A program made the position numbers and the translations under genes. Shown here one piece after another: positions 44,657 to 53,540 of a DNA stretch of 64,000 nt (position 1 is its first letter; each line of letters starts with the position of its first letter). This stretch comes from Clostridium manihotivorum (GTDB lineage: Bacteria; Bacillota; Clostridia; Clostridiales; Clostridiaceae), in assembly GCF_004015185.1 (NCBI RefSeq), contig NZ_CP025746.1, positions 124,001 to 188,000 of the forward strand, in the 5' to 3' direction. A model generated the notes under the pieces. It was not told where the DNA came from. It ran no database searches and worked only from the letters and a program-made list of their open reading frames with translations.

Positions 44657-45801
44657 CTTAATACTATTTTTCTTAATTTCTCTTCAAAGCTATCTCTGTT
44701 TCCATCAAATATTACTACACTAATGCCCATTTCTTTCGCTCTTTCAAGCACAGGTTTTTTTAATGGCATTTTAGTAGCAACCAAAATCTTAATAACCTCT
44801 TCTCCACCTAACTGATGAGCATAAACATTTAGTTCATTCAATGCAACTTCATCATATTTCCCTGAGTCCTTACAAGAAATGCAAATCAAAACAGTATCCT
44901 TTATAGCTACTACATCTAATTCATTCTTTACCCTTGACTGTTCATCGTCCCATAGAAATAACATACCACTCTTAACATCATTAACTTGCTGTATTCTTTC
45001 GATTACCTTCCTTGTATAAGTTTCTAACCAAGATCCACTCTTAAAGATGAAGGTTTTTATATAATTATTTAGAAACTTTATATTTACATACTGTTCATGT
45101 TCTATAATATAATCGATTTGATTTTGATTTTTAAGAAGCTTTAGTATTGAATTATATATATTTATCTCTTCTTCTGTAAGAAGGCTCATATCTAGCCCCA
45201 TAACCGTAGGGTCTGCTTCATTGTGTATAAAAACCTTTGGATCGTATAGTCTATGTTTTAATCTTTCCCAAGTGTCTAAATTATTTGATATCAAGTCTAT
45301 TAATTTTTCTATTATATCATTGCTATTGCTTTCCATAGAATCAACTATTATGGATCCCCCTATGCTTTCAATCATATCCTTAATATTTAAATCTTCAAAC
45401 TCCTCATCCACTATATTTATAACATCTTCATTAAAGCTAGTGAGCTTCTTATTTTCAATATCTAAATATACGCAAGGAAAGTTATATTGCTTTGCCAAAT
45501 GTAGTAATATTAATGAATTAAGTCTTTGGCCTCTTGTGAGATTTATTAATACCTTATTATTTTTATATTTTTCAACAATAGCTTTGATTGATTCTATATC
45601 GAGCTTTTCTATTACCTTGGTTACAAATATAATGTTTGGAAAGTTCCTAGAATAGTATTTTCTTAATCCTTCTAATTGGATGTCAGTATCATTATCCTTA
45701 TCACATATAAAAACAACCTCTTTAGGTTGAAACCTCTTAGTTGCTATTATACTAGCCTCATTATGTGTATCAATTAAATTCAATAAAATATCATAATTCA
45801 T
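44653..45801 (-). CDS. Card1-like (DUF1887) CARF-domain nuclease
   Basis: 382 residues from ATG 45801, which follows AGAGGTGATTGT. The N-terminal CARF-type Rossmann domain (residues 1-140) has NLTRGQR (87-93) where Card1 proteins have an N-T-GGTK loop. A central linker/HTH region is followed by a PD-(D/E)xK nuclease domain: GSWLETYTRKVI (256-267), NELDVV (293-298) and CISCKDS, where Card1 has IECK, so Ser replaces Glu before Cys-Lys. Known Card1 nucleases are switched on by cyclic tetra-adenylate in type III CRISPR immunity. No CRISPR gene is in this window, so signal and role are unknown. Confidence 0.78.
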   Translation of the reverse strand: MNYDILLNLIDTHNEASIIATKRFQPKEVVFICDKDNDTDIQLEGLRKYYSRNFPNIIFVTKVIEKLDIESIKAIVEKYKNNKVLINLTRGQRLNSLILLHLAKQYNFPCVYLDIENKKLTSFNEDVINIVDEEFEDLNIKDMIESIGGSIIVDSMESNSNDIIEKLIDLISNNLDTWERLKHRLYDPKVFIHNEADPTVMGLDMSLLTEEEINIYNSILKLLKNQNQIDYIIEHEQYVNIKFLNNYIKTFIFKSGSWLETYTRKVIERIQQVNDVKSGMLFLWDDEQSRVKNELDVVAIKDTVLICISCKDSGKYDEVALNELNVYAHQLGGEEVIKILVATKMPLKKPVLERAKEMGISVVIFDGNRDSFEEKLRKIVLR

Positions 45802-45805
45802 ACAA

Positions 45806-45850
45806 TCACCTCTTAGGTGAAATATACCACCCCAAGTAATGAGGTGGTAT
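45806..45850 (-). promoter_or_regulatory. Leader hairpins, one occluding the ribosome site of the CARF gene
   Basis: On the minus strand, TCACCT-AAG-AGGTGA (45820-45806) folds the AGAGGTGA ribosome site into a 6-bp stem 4 nt before ATG. Just upstream, ATACCACC / GGTGGTAT (45850-45824) forms a second 8-bp hairpin. Together they suggest low or controlled translation. Confidence 0.55.
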
Positions 45851-45966
45851 ATTTCTTTAATATCCATAAAAGCTTTTCTATTTAACCATTAATGTATTTT
45901 TGAAGTTTATTACTTTACAAGTGAACCAATTAACCTTTAGGAAAGAAAGTTTCTAATAATATATTA

Positions 45967-46251
45967 TTAAAACATTCCGAATTTCTTGTGATTAGATCTT
46001 GTAAGTACATAAGCCACTGAAGCCACTGATACAGCAAAACCAACACTAGCATATATGCACTCCTTCATTCCCCAATCCTCAAACATATTATGATGCTTTG
46101 CATTATTAGAATGATGATCATACTCCTTTTGTTCGCAATGATCATATTCCATATATGCTGATTCTAAATCCTCTTTTGGAAAAGGTGCTCTCTTATATTT
46201 CATAAGATGTCTAAATTCTTTATTAAGATTTACTCCTACGCTTCTATTCAT
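45967..46251 (-). CDS. Small protein with one TM helix, 94 aa
   Basis: Hydrophilic His/Asp/Glu-rich N-terminal two-thirds (DHCEQKEYDHHSNNAKHHN) then a TM segment (CIYASVGFAVSVASVAYVL, about residues 65-83) and a basic tail. The His cluster might bind metal. The ribosome site before ATG 46251 is weak. Family not recognised. Confidence 0.6.
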   Translation of the reverse strand: MNRSVGVNLNKEFRHLMKYKRAPFPKEDLESAYMEYDHCEQKEYDHHSNNAKHHNMFEDWGMKECIYASVGFAVSVASVAYVLTRSNHKKFGMF

Positions 46252-46356
46252 TTCTACCGTTTTGTAAAACTAAAATACTCTGCAAATAACTTCTAGAGTT
46301 TAATTTTACTTCCTTATTCACCGTGTCCGATTTTGTATATTTAATACTATCTTCGT

Positions 46357-46472
46357 ATGGTCTGACACTCCAAAGGCGTAACTTCGGATGAAACTCACCC
46401 TACATATAAGCATATGGTCTATAAATATGCTCATTCCAACGGTTTTTCAGCTCCTTTCAAACTTATTGACCA
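46357..46472 (-). ncRNA. Candidate structured RNA
   Basis: In the 422-bp gap, the minus strand has three local hairpins in a row: AGCATAT/ATATGCT (about 46407-46431), GGGTGA/TCATCC (about 46385-46400) and CCGAAG/CTTTGG (about 46371-46388). The last two share bases and so could be alternatives. G+C is higher than the flanks. It matches no riboswitch consensus I know. It could be a leader of the 94-aa gene or an independent RNA. Confidence 0.35.
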
Positions 46473-46673
46473 TATTTTCAAATTAAAATGTTTTTTATCA
46501 TTATAAGTTTCAATATAAGGATGCCCTAAATATTAATATTTAAGTCATAAAAATCATGGTTTAGTTTAAATTTTATAATAATAGTTATTTCTATTTTATT
46601 TTTATAACTCTCATATAAATCGGATTTATGTAAATAATAATCTTATAACTTTAATAGAAAGGAGCAATTTATT

Positions 46674-46907
46674 ATGCCACAACATAGAATAATGAGCTTT
46701 ACTGATGAAGATGGCAATAAGGTAGAGTATAAGATCTTAGATCAAGTTTTAGTAAACTCTGCTGAATATGTTCTTATGTGTCCTGTTAATGATGAAAGTA
46801 GTGTGGAGATATATAAGATAAACTTCGATAAACACTGGAATGAATCTCTAGAAGAAGTGGAGAACCCTGATATAATTAACCAAGTAAAACAAAGCGCTCA
46901 CATATGA
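46674..46907 (+). CDS. DUF1292 family protein
   Basis: 77 residues: MSFTDEDGNKVEYKILDQVLVNSAEYVLMCP...VEIYKINFD is the DUF1292 pattern common in Firmicutes; function unknown. Start after AGAAAGGAGCAATTT. It is monocistronic with a strong terminator. Confidence 0.88.
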   Translation: MPQHRIMSFTDEDGNKVEYKILDQVLVNSAEYVLMCPVNDESSVEIYKINFDKHWNESLEEVENPDIINQVKQSAHI

Positions 46908-46912
46908 TAGCA

Positions 46913-46951
46913 TATTAGCCCAGACTAACTAAATCAATCTGGGCTAATATA
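46913..46951 (+). terminator. Terminator of the DUF1292 gene
   Basis: A 13-bp stem ATATTAGCCCAGA / TCTGGGCTAATAT with a 13-nt loop. Confidence 0.85.
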
Positions 46952-47067
46952 ATAATCTTATTCTCTTTATTTTTCAGGAAATAATTTATTACATAAACTG
47001 ATAAAATCTTTTTTACTAACTCTAACTTAATCTTTGGTGCCGCTAAAATCCTCTGTTATAATTAATT

Positions 47068-47892
47068 TTAAATAAGTTCTCTAATCAAGTCAGCATTTGC
47101 TAAAGGCAGTCCTTCCATTGGATTCAGGCCCTCATCATTTAGTATATTTATTGCTTTCTCTACAAGATTTATAGCTTTACAAACAGAGGTTTCTAAATCC
47201 TTTCCTTGAAGCATACTTCCTATGAGTACAGATGCAAAAGCGTCTCCTGTTCCAGGATAGTATCCATCTAAAGTATCTCTGCAATACTCTTTTATCGACT
47301 CTGAACTACTATCATATAAAAAGGTACTTATCCTCTCTCCCTTTAACACTGAAGTTAAGACAATCTTTTTAGGCCCAATTAAAGATAGCTTACTTAAAAT
47401 ATCTAAAACTTCACTATCTTTTGGATTTTCATTATACTCCCTTCCTAGCAAAAGGTAAGCTTCAGTAAGGTTAGGCGTTATGATATCAGCATATGGCAGA
47501 AGAGATTTTATATTTTCTATACTTTCATCACTTATAAAGCTGTACGGCTTTCCATTGTCACCCATTATAGGGTCCAATAAAACAATATTATCCTCAGCCT
47601 TGAACCTATTCAAAAACTTCTTAGCGAAAATAACTTGATTTAATGAAGTAAATAATCCTAAATATATTCCATTAAAACTTAGTTTCAGTTTATCCCACTG
47701 ATCAAGATATTCATCTAAAAAAGCATCATTTCCGATATTCTTTACACCTTTAAACCCACCATGACTTGTGAAAAGTGCTGTTGGAATAGGATTAACCTCA
47801 ATTCCCATATTGTACATTATAGGAATTGTATTCATTAAAGCTGCTCCACCAAAGGATGGTAGGTCATGCATTACAGCAATTCTTTTTCTCAT
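47068..47892 (-). CDS. Pyridoxamine/pyridoxal kinase
   Basis: 274 residues of the ribokinase fold. MHDLPSFGGAA (substrate loop), LLDPIMGDNG, DIITPNLTEAYLL, KIVLTSV and the anion-hole GTGDAFASVLIG with catalytic Asp match clostridial pyridoxamine kinases. It phosphorylates B6 vitamers in the cytosol. ATG 47892 lies 8 nt after AAGGAG. It is 16 bp after the ECF S-component gene, an uptake-plus-trapping pair. Confidence 0.92.
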   Translation of the reverse strand: MRKRIAVMHDLPSFGGAALMNTIPIMYNMGIEVNPIPTALFTSHGGFKGVKNIGNDAFLDEYLDQWDKLKLSFNGIYLGLFTSLNQVIFAKKFLNRFKAEDNIVLLDPIMGDNGKPYSFISDESIENIKSLLPYADIITPNLTEAYLLLGREYNENPKDSEVLDILSKLSLIGPKKIVLTSVLKGERISTFLYDSSSESIKEYCRDTLDGYYPGTGDAFASVLIGSMLQGKDLETSVCKAINLVEKAINILNDEGLNPMEGLPLANADLIRELI

Positions 47893-47910
47893 CACTTATG
47901 CTCCTTAAAC

Positions 47911-48426
47911 TTATAACCCAATATTAGCTTTCTTAGTTATTGGTTTTATTATTGATGTTACCACTAAGGAAAATATTATTCCTATTACAGAAGTTGCAAT
48001 AGATGTTAAAGTATGCTGAAGTGCCACTGGAAGGTTGTAGAAAACTAGCCAATCTACAAAGAAATATCCTATTAAAGAAACTATAGCCCCTACAAGGAAG
48101 GCAAAAAGATTCTGAATAGGACTCTCGCCCTTCTTGCTTCCTAAAAAAGCTATTTTGCCAGCGCTATAACCTTGAAGCCCCTTTATTATGAATGTAAATA
48201 TAGCATAAGATGCATAAGCTGGATCTAATAAATCAAACAACCCGCATCCTATAGCCCCAGCAAAGCCTGCTTCTGGTCCTATCATTACAGCAGAAATAAA
48301 GATAGCTGTAGTTCCTAGATGTATCATAGTTTTTGCTCCACCTAAGTTAAGTGGTATATTAATATAGGTAGCTACAAAACATAAGGCTGCTAATAAACCT
48401 ATATAAACAACATTCTTTGTCTTCAT
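47911..48426 (-). CDS. ECF transporter S component, probably for vitamin B6
   Basis: 171 residues from ATG 48426 (after AGAGGTGATTTT). Six TM helices with the Ala-rich surface motif AALCFVATYINI in TM1, and TMIHLGTTAIFISAVMIGP and AGAIGCGLFDLLDP segments, are typical of S components that share the EcfAAT energising module. Linkage to pyridoxamine kinase points to pyridoxine or pyridoxal as ligand (context inference; such S components have been called PdxU). Confidence 0.87.
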   Translation of the reverse strand: MKTKNVVYIGLLAALCFVATYINIPLNLGGAKTMIHLGTTAIFISAVMIGPEAGFAGAIGCGLFDLLDPAYASYAIFTFIIKGLQGYSAGKIAFLGSKKGESPIQNLFAFLVGAIVSLIGYFFVDWLVFYNLPVALQHTLTSIATSVIGIIFSLVVTSIIKPITKKANIGL

Positions 48427-48486
48427 AAAATCACCTCTATTAGTATATTTATACACTATTATAGGTGGTTGTTATCTTTTGTAAAG

Positions 48487-48498
48487 TGTATCGATACA
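48487..48498. promoter_or_regulatory. TGTATCGATACA palindrome upstream of the B6 genes
   Basis: A perfect 12-bp palindrome 61 bp before the S-component start, in the 80-bp gap after the hemerythrin gene. It could be an operator; the regulator is unknown. Confidence 0.4.
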
Positions 48499-48507
48499 AA
48501 AAGTCCT

Positions 48508-48906
48508 TTAATGAACATCCTTAACATACTGTTTATCTTTCTGGAGTATGTGCTGCTTTATCCATATAACAACAAAGTCTAAAATATCTGCTATATATTT
48601 ATCTTGATTATCTTTTAGCTCGTTAATGTCTATACTATCTATCTTTTCAATAAAATAATCATGCTGTAACTTGTGGCTAAATATCTGTTTATGCTTTATA
48701 CTTTCCATAAACTTTTCCTCTTCAGAAAAATGAAACTTAGTATAATATTTTAATTCATTTATTACTGATTGTATTTCTTTATACTTATCCTCATAGAAAC
48801 CGCCATTGACAATTTGATAACATTTATCAGCTATCTCAAATAACTTTCTATGCTCATTATCTATTTTATCTATTCCAGTTTCATATTCTTTAGTTAATTC
48901 GTACAT
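48508..48906 (-). CDS. Bacteriohemerythrin
   Basis: 132 residues in a four-helix bundle. Di-iron ligands are visible in order: IDNEHRKLF, HFSEEEKFM, HKLQHDYF and WIKQHILQKD. Such proteins bind O2 reversibly and may buffer or sense oxygen in anaerobes. Monocistronic. Confidence 0.93.
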   Translation of the reverse strand: MYELTKEYETGIDKIDNEHRKLFEIADKCYQIVNGGFYEDKYKEIQSVINELKYYTKFHFSEEEKFMESIKHKQIFSHKLQHDYFIEKIDSIDINELKDNQDKYIADILDFVVIWIKQHILQKDKQYVKDVH

Positions 48907-49012
48907 ATACTTCTCCCCTTTACTACAAGAATATTAGCTCTAAATAACTATACTACTACTTAAGTTATATCTGAGTTATTTATCTATAACATTGACAAAT
49001 AAACAAATTAAC

Positions 49013-49067
49013 TTAAGAGACGATTAGTTTGTTTTTAACTTCAAAAAAACTTCTTAAAGTCTCTTAA
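49013..49067. other. Long-loop inverted repeat in a 312-bp gap
   Basis: TTAAGAGAC (49013-49021) and GTCTCTTAA (49059-49067) are perfect complements 37 bp apart. The gap 48907-49218 otherwise contains only promoters and the terminator at 49181. It could be an operator pair or hairpin. Confidence 0.4.
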
Positions 49068-49180
49068 TATTTATTCTGTATTTAAATTATTTGTATTAAA
49101 TTGATCTTTTACGACCTTAAATACAAATATATTATTGCAGTATACATTATTATTTACTTCGTTGTATTTAATATGAAACA

Positions 49181-49218
49181 AAACTTCAGATTTATATTAA
49201 TAAACCTGAAGTTCTCTT
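49181..49218 (-). terminator. Terminator of the VOC gene
   Basis: AACTTCAGATTTA / TAAACCTGAAGTT stem directly after the stop codon. Confidence 0.8.
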
Positions 49219-49587
49219 TTATCTTGTTGGGATTATTTCTATCCAATATTCATCTGGATCATTTATAAAGTATATACCCATCGCTTTATTTTCAAAGCAT
49301 ATGCATCCCATTTTTTCATGAAGAGCGTGAGCAGCTTCAAAGTCATCTACCTTTAATGCAAGATGGAACTCATTATCTCCAAGATTATATGGTTCTTTCC
49401 AATCTCTAAGCCATGTAAGCTCTAAAGTATGAGCTGAAACTCCATCACCTAGATAAACCAATATAAAGCTTTCATCTGCTGCAACTTTTCTTCTAACTTC
49501 TTTTAAGCCTAATGCCTCTTCATAAAATGCTAAGCTTTTTTCAAGATCTAATACATTTATATTATTATGATCAAATCTAAAATTCAT
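49219..49587 (-). CDS. VOC-family protein, glyoxalase I type
   Basis: 122 residues with two beta-alpha-beta-beta-beta modules. FDHNNINVLDLEKSLAFYEEALGL, TLELTWLRDW, EFHLALKVDD and YWIEIIP provide the His/Glu metal ligands of glyoxalase I. It likely detoxifies methylglyoxal conjugates. Start ATG 49587 after GGGGAGGTTAACAT. The gap 49588-49923 shows no further gene. Confidence 0.88.
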   Translation of the reverse strand: MNFRFDHNNINVLDLEKSLAFYEEALGLKEVRRKVAADESFILVYLGDGVSAHTLELTWLRDWKEPYNLGDNEFHLALKVDDFEAAHALHEKMGCICFENKAMGIYFINDPDEYWIEIIPTR

Positions 49588-49932
49588 TATGTTAACCTCC
49601 CCAAAATTTAAATAATAACTATTTCAATATATAAGTTTATTTTCTTAATTATAATTATATTATAAAAATTAGTGGTAATAAATATTTATGATAAGCAAAA
49701 ATAACTAATCATCTTTTATTATCAACTTTTGCTTACTTTAAAATATAAAGTCTTTATAAAAAGTATGGCTGAAGTTAGCTTTTTATAAATTAGATATTAC
49801 TTGATAATTAGCAAGATGTCCTTATTTACATATATTATACATAGTCCTATAATATGGTATATAGCACGTTTAATTTAAACAATTTTATGCATAATAAAAT
49901 TGAAGCAAAATTTATAGGAAAGAGTGATATAT

Positions 49933-50667
49933 ATGAGCAACTTTAACATAAGAGCAAATTACCTTTTTAATAGTGGTTTTTCAGTAGAAACAGAAAACTA
50001 TCTTTTAATCTTTGACTACTTTAAAAATACAGTAGATAATGATATAAAAGACAGAACTACTGGTGCTATAAGTGAAGACGACCTACAAACTTCTAAAAAA
50101 TTAATAGTCTTTTCTTCTCATAGTCATGCAGATCATTTCAATCCAGTCATCCTTGAATGGGAAGGAATAAGGCCAGATATAAGATATGTACTAAGCAGTG
50201 ACATTCAACCAAATAGCAATAGTAAAAACATAAATATTATGAATCCTTATGAAACCTTAAACCTTCTGGGAATAGAAATAAAAAGTTTTGGCTCCACAGA
50301 CCTCGGAATATCTTTTTTAGTTAAGGTAGATGGAGTGAGTATCTTCCACTCTGGAGACTTAAATTGGTGGTATTGGTGGGATGACACTAAAGAAGATATA
50401 GCTGAAGCTGAAAGATTATTTAAAGAAGAGATTTCTAAAATAAAGGGCAATCAGATAGATATTGCTTTCTTCCCAGTAGATCCAAGACTAGAACACAACT
50501 ACTGTGCAGGTGGTGAATACTTTATAAAAGAGCTTTCACCTAAAGTCTTTATACCAATGCACTTTGGTGAAGACTATGCTACCACTGAAAAGTTTAAAGA
50601 AAAAATGGCTGACTCTGATGTTGATGTAAAAACAATTAGCGGTAGAGGAGAAGAGTTTAATCTATAA
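49933..50667 (+). CDS. Metallo-beta-lactamase-fold hydrolase
   Basis: 244 residues. SSHSHADHFNP is the HxHxDH motif, followed by FHSGDLNWW and PMHFGEDY metal-ligand segments. Similar to UlaG/RNase Z-like uncharacterised hydrolases; substrate unknown. ATG 49933 is preferred over GTG 49924 by spacing from AGGAAAGAG. Confidence 0.85.
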   Translation: MSNFNIRANYLFNSGFSVETENYLLIFDYFKNTVDNDIKDRTTGAISEDDLQTSKKLIVFSSHSHADHFNPVILEWEGIRPDIRYVLSSDIQPNSNSKNINIMNPYETLNLLGIEIKSFGSTDLGISFLVKVDGVSIFHSGDLNWWYWWDDTKEDIAEAERLFKEEISKIKGNQIDIAFFPVDPRLEHNYCAGGEYFIKELSPKVFIPMHFGEDYATTEKFKEKMADSDVDVKTISGRGEEFNL

Positions 50668-50702
50668 CTTCGGTTAATACAGGCGAAATAAGTTCATTTT
50701 TT

Positions 50703-50780
50703 TACTGTTTAACCCAAATAGCTATTGTAAATCCTTTATACTGCTAGGCTTAGATAACAAAAAAACTTATACTGGTCTCA
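50703..50780 (+). repeat. Dispersed intergenic repeat B, copy 2
   Basis: Matches 2914-2990 in the same orientation (TACTGTTTA, AGCTATT.TAAA, CTTTATA, GCTAGGCTTAG). It lies just after the hydrolase gene. Confidence 0.7.
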
Positions 50781-50784
50781 ATAG

Positions 50785-50818
50785 AAAAAAGTCGCTGAAG
50801 GTCTTCAGTGACTTTTTT
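50785..50818. terminator. Terminator after the metallo-hydrolase gene
   Basis: AAAAAAGTCGCTGAAG / CTTCAGTGACTTTTTT stem with T run. It may also serve the convergent oxidoreductase. Confidence 0.88.
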
Positions 50819-50961
50819 GGGCCTATAAGCTTTTCCTGAACATGCGTTAAGAAATTCAATTAGTCAACATAATTTTATTTTTTTTAAATTAGGCTACATT
50901 TAATAATATTATTGAAATTAAGTGGTTAAGAAGGAGATGCTATATGAGCGAGCAATTATAA

Positions 50962-52521
50962 TTAAAATATATCTGGTTTTACCTTATTCTCTATTTCACC
51001 ACTATTGCCTAACTTATTAAAGGCAGGTCCTTCAACATTATCACCATCATAATTAAACCTAGAGCCATGGCAAGGACAGTCCCATGTTTTTTCGGCTTCA
51101 TTCCATTCTAATTCACAGCCTAGATGAGTACATGTAGTATTAACAACATGAAGGTTGCCATCTTCATCGCGATATGCCCCTAATCTTTCTCCATTCACCT
51201 TTACAACCTTAGCTTCTCCATTTTTCACTTCAAGTTCTTCAGGTAATGCTTCAAGCTTTCCCTTTATAAGATTTTTAGCCACATCTAGATTTGTTTCTAC
51301 TATCTTAGGTACCGAAGATATATCAAATCTCGAAGGACTATATACCTCCTGCCATTTATTCTTTCCGTCAGCAATTAAATCTGTAATAATTATTGCTGCA
51401 GCAGTACTGTTAGTCATGCCCCACTTACCAAAGCCGGTTGCAACAAAAACTCTAGATGTATTAGAATTGATAAGACCAACGTATGGCAGGTTATCTATAG
51501 TTATACAGTCTTGAGTAGACCACCTATATAGTACACTTTGCAAGTTAAAGTTATCCTTTGCAAACTTGCCTAAGTTATCATAATGAACATTAGTTTTATT
51601 TTCCGCTCCTGTCTTGTGGTGTTCCCCTGCTATTATTAATATTTCACCGTCATCAAACCTTTGAGAGCGTATAGATCTTAGTGGCTTTTCTGCTGTTATA
51701 AACATTCCATCAGGCGATGGTACATTTGATTTAACTCCTATTGCATAAGACCTTTCAGAATGCATTCGTGCAAAGTACAATCCAAGTCCATCATAGCAAG
51801 GAAAATGTGACGCTACTATAACTTTAGAAGCAAAAACCTTTTTGCCATCATCTGTTTTAACTATGCATTTATCACTGCTATCATCAACATCAACAACCTT
51901 TGTATGTTCGAAGATACTACTTCCGTCTCCTGGTATATCCTTAGCTAATGCAAGTAAGTATTTTAATGGATGAAATTGTGCTTGATTATCAAAGCGAACA
52001 GCCGCCTTTGTATCAAAAGGTAATGGAGCCTTATCTAGATAAGTGGCTTTTATTCCTAAGTTTGAAGCCGCTTTAACTTCATTCTCAATCTTCTTTATAT
52101 ATTCATCAGACTGAGTATATATATAAGCTTGCTTCTCTTCAAAATCACAATCTATATTCTTTTCTTTAATTAAATCAGCGATGAAATGAATAGCATGTTC
52201 ATTTGCTTCCGCATACTTCCTAGCCTTATCATGTCCTACACTTTTTGTAATTTTGTCATAAATTAACCCATGCTGTGAAGTTATTTTAGCAGTTGTGTGC
52301 CCAGTAGTTCCATGGGCTATATTATTAACCTCTAAAATAGCTACCTTAAAGCCTCTTCTCTTTAAAAGAAACGCAGAGGTTATGCCAACCATTCCCCCTC
52401 CTATTATTGCAACATCTACATTGATATCTTCAGCCAAAGCTGGATATTCAGTTTTATCAACTGAGGCAATCCAATAGGGCTCATGATTGCTTAAAAATAC
52501 ATCCATGTTATTGTTACTCAT
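50962..52521 (-). CDS. FAD-dependent oxidoreductase with C-terminal Rieske domain
   Basis: 519 residues. The DadA-like FAD domain (DVAIIGGGMVGITSAFLLKRRG; GTTGHTTAKIT; VFVATGFGKWGMTNSTAAA) spans residues about 27-410. A Rieske [2Fe-2S] domain has CTHLGCEL and CPCHGSRF, the Cys-His pairs of the cluster (about 465-505). Such fusions are common in Firmicutes; substrate unknown, and electrons probably pass from the flavin to the cluster. Monocistronic. Confidence 0.92.
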   Translation of the reverse strand: MSNNNMDVFLSNHEPYWIASVDKTEYPALAEDINVDVAIIGGGMVGITSAFLLKRRGFKVAILEVNNIAHGTTGHTTAKITSQHGLIYDKITKSVGHDKARKYAEANEHAIHFIADLIKEKNIDCDFEEKQAYIYTQSDEYIKKIENEVKAASNLGIKATYLDKAPLPFDTKAAVRFDNQAQFHPLKYLLALAKDIPGDGSSIFEHTKVVDVDDSSDKCIVKTDDGKKVFASKVIVASHFPCYDGLGLYFARMHSERSYAIGVKSNVPSPDGMFITAEKPLRSIRSQRFDDGEILIIAGEHHKTGAENKTNVHYDNLGKFAKDNFNLQSVLYRWSTQDCITIDNLPYVGLINSNTSRVFVATGFGKWGMTNSTAAAIIITDLIADGKNKWQEVYSPSRFDISSVPKIVETNLDVAKNLIKGKLEALPEELEVKNGEAKVVKVNGERLGAYRDEDGNLHVVNTTCTHLGCELEWNEAEKTWDCPCHGSRFNYDGDNVEGPAFNKLGNSGEIENKVKPDIF

Positions 52522-52784
52522 ATTAATCCTCCAAACTAATATATTTATAAACTACATTTATAATTTACTAGTTGGGAAAATTTATGTATTAATCTAGATT
52601 CATTAAATATTTATACGTTAATATTAATTCACTTTTATTTGCAACGCTTGTACCAATATCCCCTTACCCTTCATATAATATTATATAAACTCCTATATTA
52701 CATAGGAAATCTAGCTTAATAATACACTTGTTGAAAGTTACTAAATTGGGTTTCCTAAAAAATTTATAGGAGGATTTAAATACT

Positions 52785-53180
52785 ATGGAAAAATGCAATC
52801 TTTGTGCAGAATTTGCGAAAACTCTTGGTGCAGAAATATTGATATCTAACAAGAGATTATGTACCGTTACCTTTATGAGAGATATAGATGCAGAAATACT
52901 TGGAAGACCAACCCATTCACCATTGGCTTTAGCAGCCATGTTCTCTTTCGAATCTATGGATAGAGAAGGTAAAGCACTTAACCTAGGTGAAACAGTTATC
53001 TTACAAAGAGAAATTAATGATTTTATCAGTGTTCTTAGAAAGTATGGAATAATTGTAACGGCCCTACACAATCACTGGCTGTTTGAGGATCCAAGACTTA
53101 TGTATATTCACTTTGAAGCTATAGATCATCCTTTAGCTTTTGCAAAGAAGGTAGCTGAAGCTCTTAAGGTTTTAAAATAG
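52785..53180 (+). CDS. DUF1259 (LppY/LpqO-like) protein
   Basis: 131 residues without a signal peptide. Domain pattern: HSPLALAAMFSFESMDREGKALNLGETVILQREINDFISVLRKYGIIVTALHNHWLFEDPRLMYIHFEAI. The conserved TALHNH and HFEA histidines could bind metal. Function unknown. Start after TAGGAGGATTTAAATACT. Confidence 0.88.
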   Translation: MEKCNLCAEFAKTLGAEILISNKRLCTVTFMRDIDAEILGRPTHSPLALAAMFSFESMDREGKALNLGETVILQREINDFISVLRKYGIIVTALHNHWLFEDPRLMYIHFEAIDHPLAFAKKVAEALKVLK

Positions 53181-53290
53181 ATTAACTTTTCTATATACAA
53201 ATAATAAAGAGTTCCTATAGCGAAACTTAATTTATACTTGCTTTGAAATTGGACTCTCGCTAATTTTAATAGTTCGGTTAGGAACTATAT

Positions 53291-53388
53291 ATATAGGTAT
53301 CCTTTACGAAAACTTAATTTTTATATGTTTGATAATCCCGGCTTCTGGGGATTTTGTGGCATGTATAAATTAATAGTTGAAGTTGGTT
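53291..53388 (+). repeat. Dispersed intergenic repeat A, copy 2
   Basis: Aligns with the minus strand of 2663-2790 except for about 26 bases missing after GGCTTCTGGGGAT. It lies in the 360-bp gap after the DUF1259 gene. Upstream (53213-53287), GTTCCTA / TAGGAAC can pair around an AT-rich loop. Confidence 0.75.
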
Positions 53389-53440
53389 CCCTATAGCCAT
53401 AAAAAGATTTTAAGTTTAACTTTATTTAATCATAATATAT

Positions 53441-53490
53441 TAAAGAGGTTGAAGCATAGATTTTTATATCTAACTTCAACCTCTTAATTT
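53441..53490. terminator. Bidirectional terminator
   Basis: A perfect 12-bp stem AAGAGGTTGAAG / CTTCAACCTCTT between the convergent DUF1259 and adhesin genes. Confidence 0.8.
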
Positions 53491-53540
53491 ATTTGTGTTC
53501 TAGCTATATTTCTTTAAGAAGCAAATTCTAATATATACTT

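Noticed and set aside
46357..46472. Known riboswitch (c-di-GMP, SAM, purine, THF, TPP) in the 46.4-kb gap
   Set aside because: None of the conserved cores of these classes can be found on either strand.
50944..50961. Tiny ORF with a good ribosome site (ATG AGC GAG CAA TTA TAA)
   Set aside because: Only five codons before the stop; probably a truncated remnant or chance, with no supporting evidence.
52664..53071. Minus-strand ORF opposite the DUF1259 gene
   Set aside because: The plus-strand frame has a clear domain and ribosome site; the opposite frame is a shadow.
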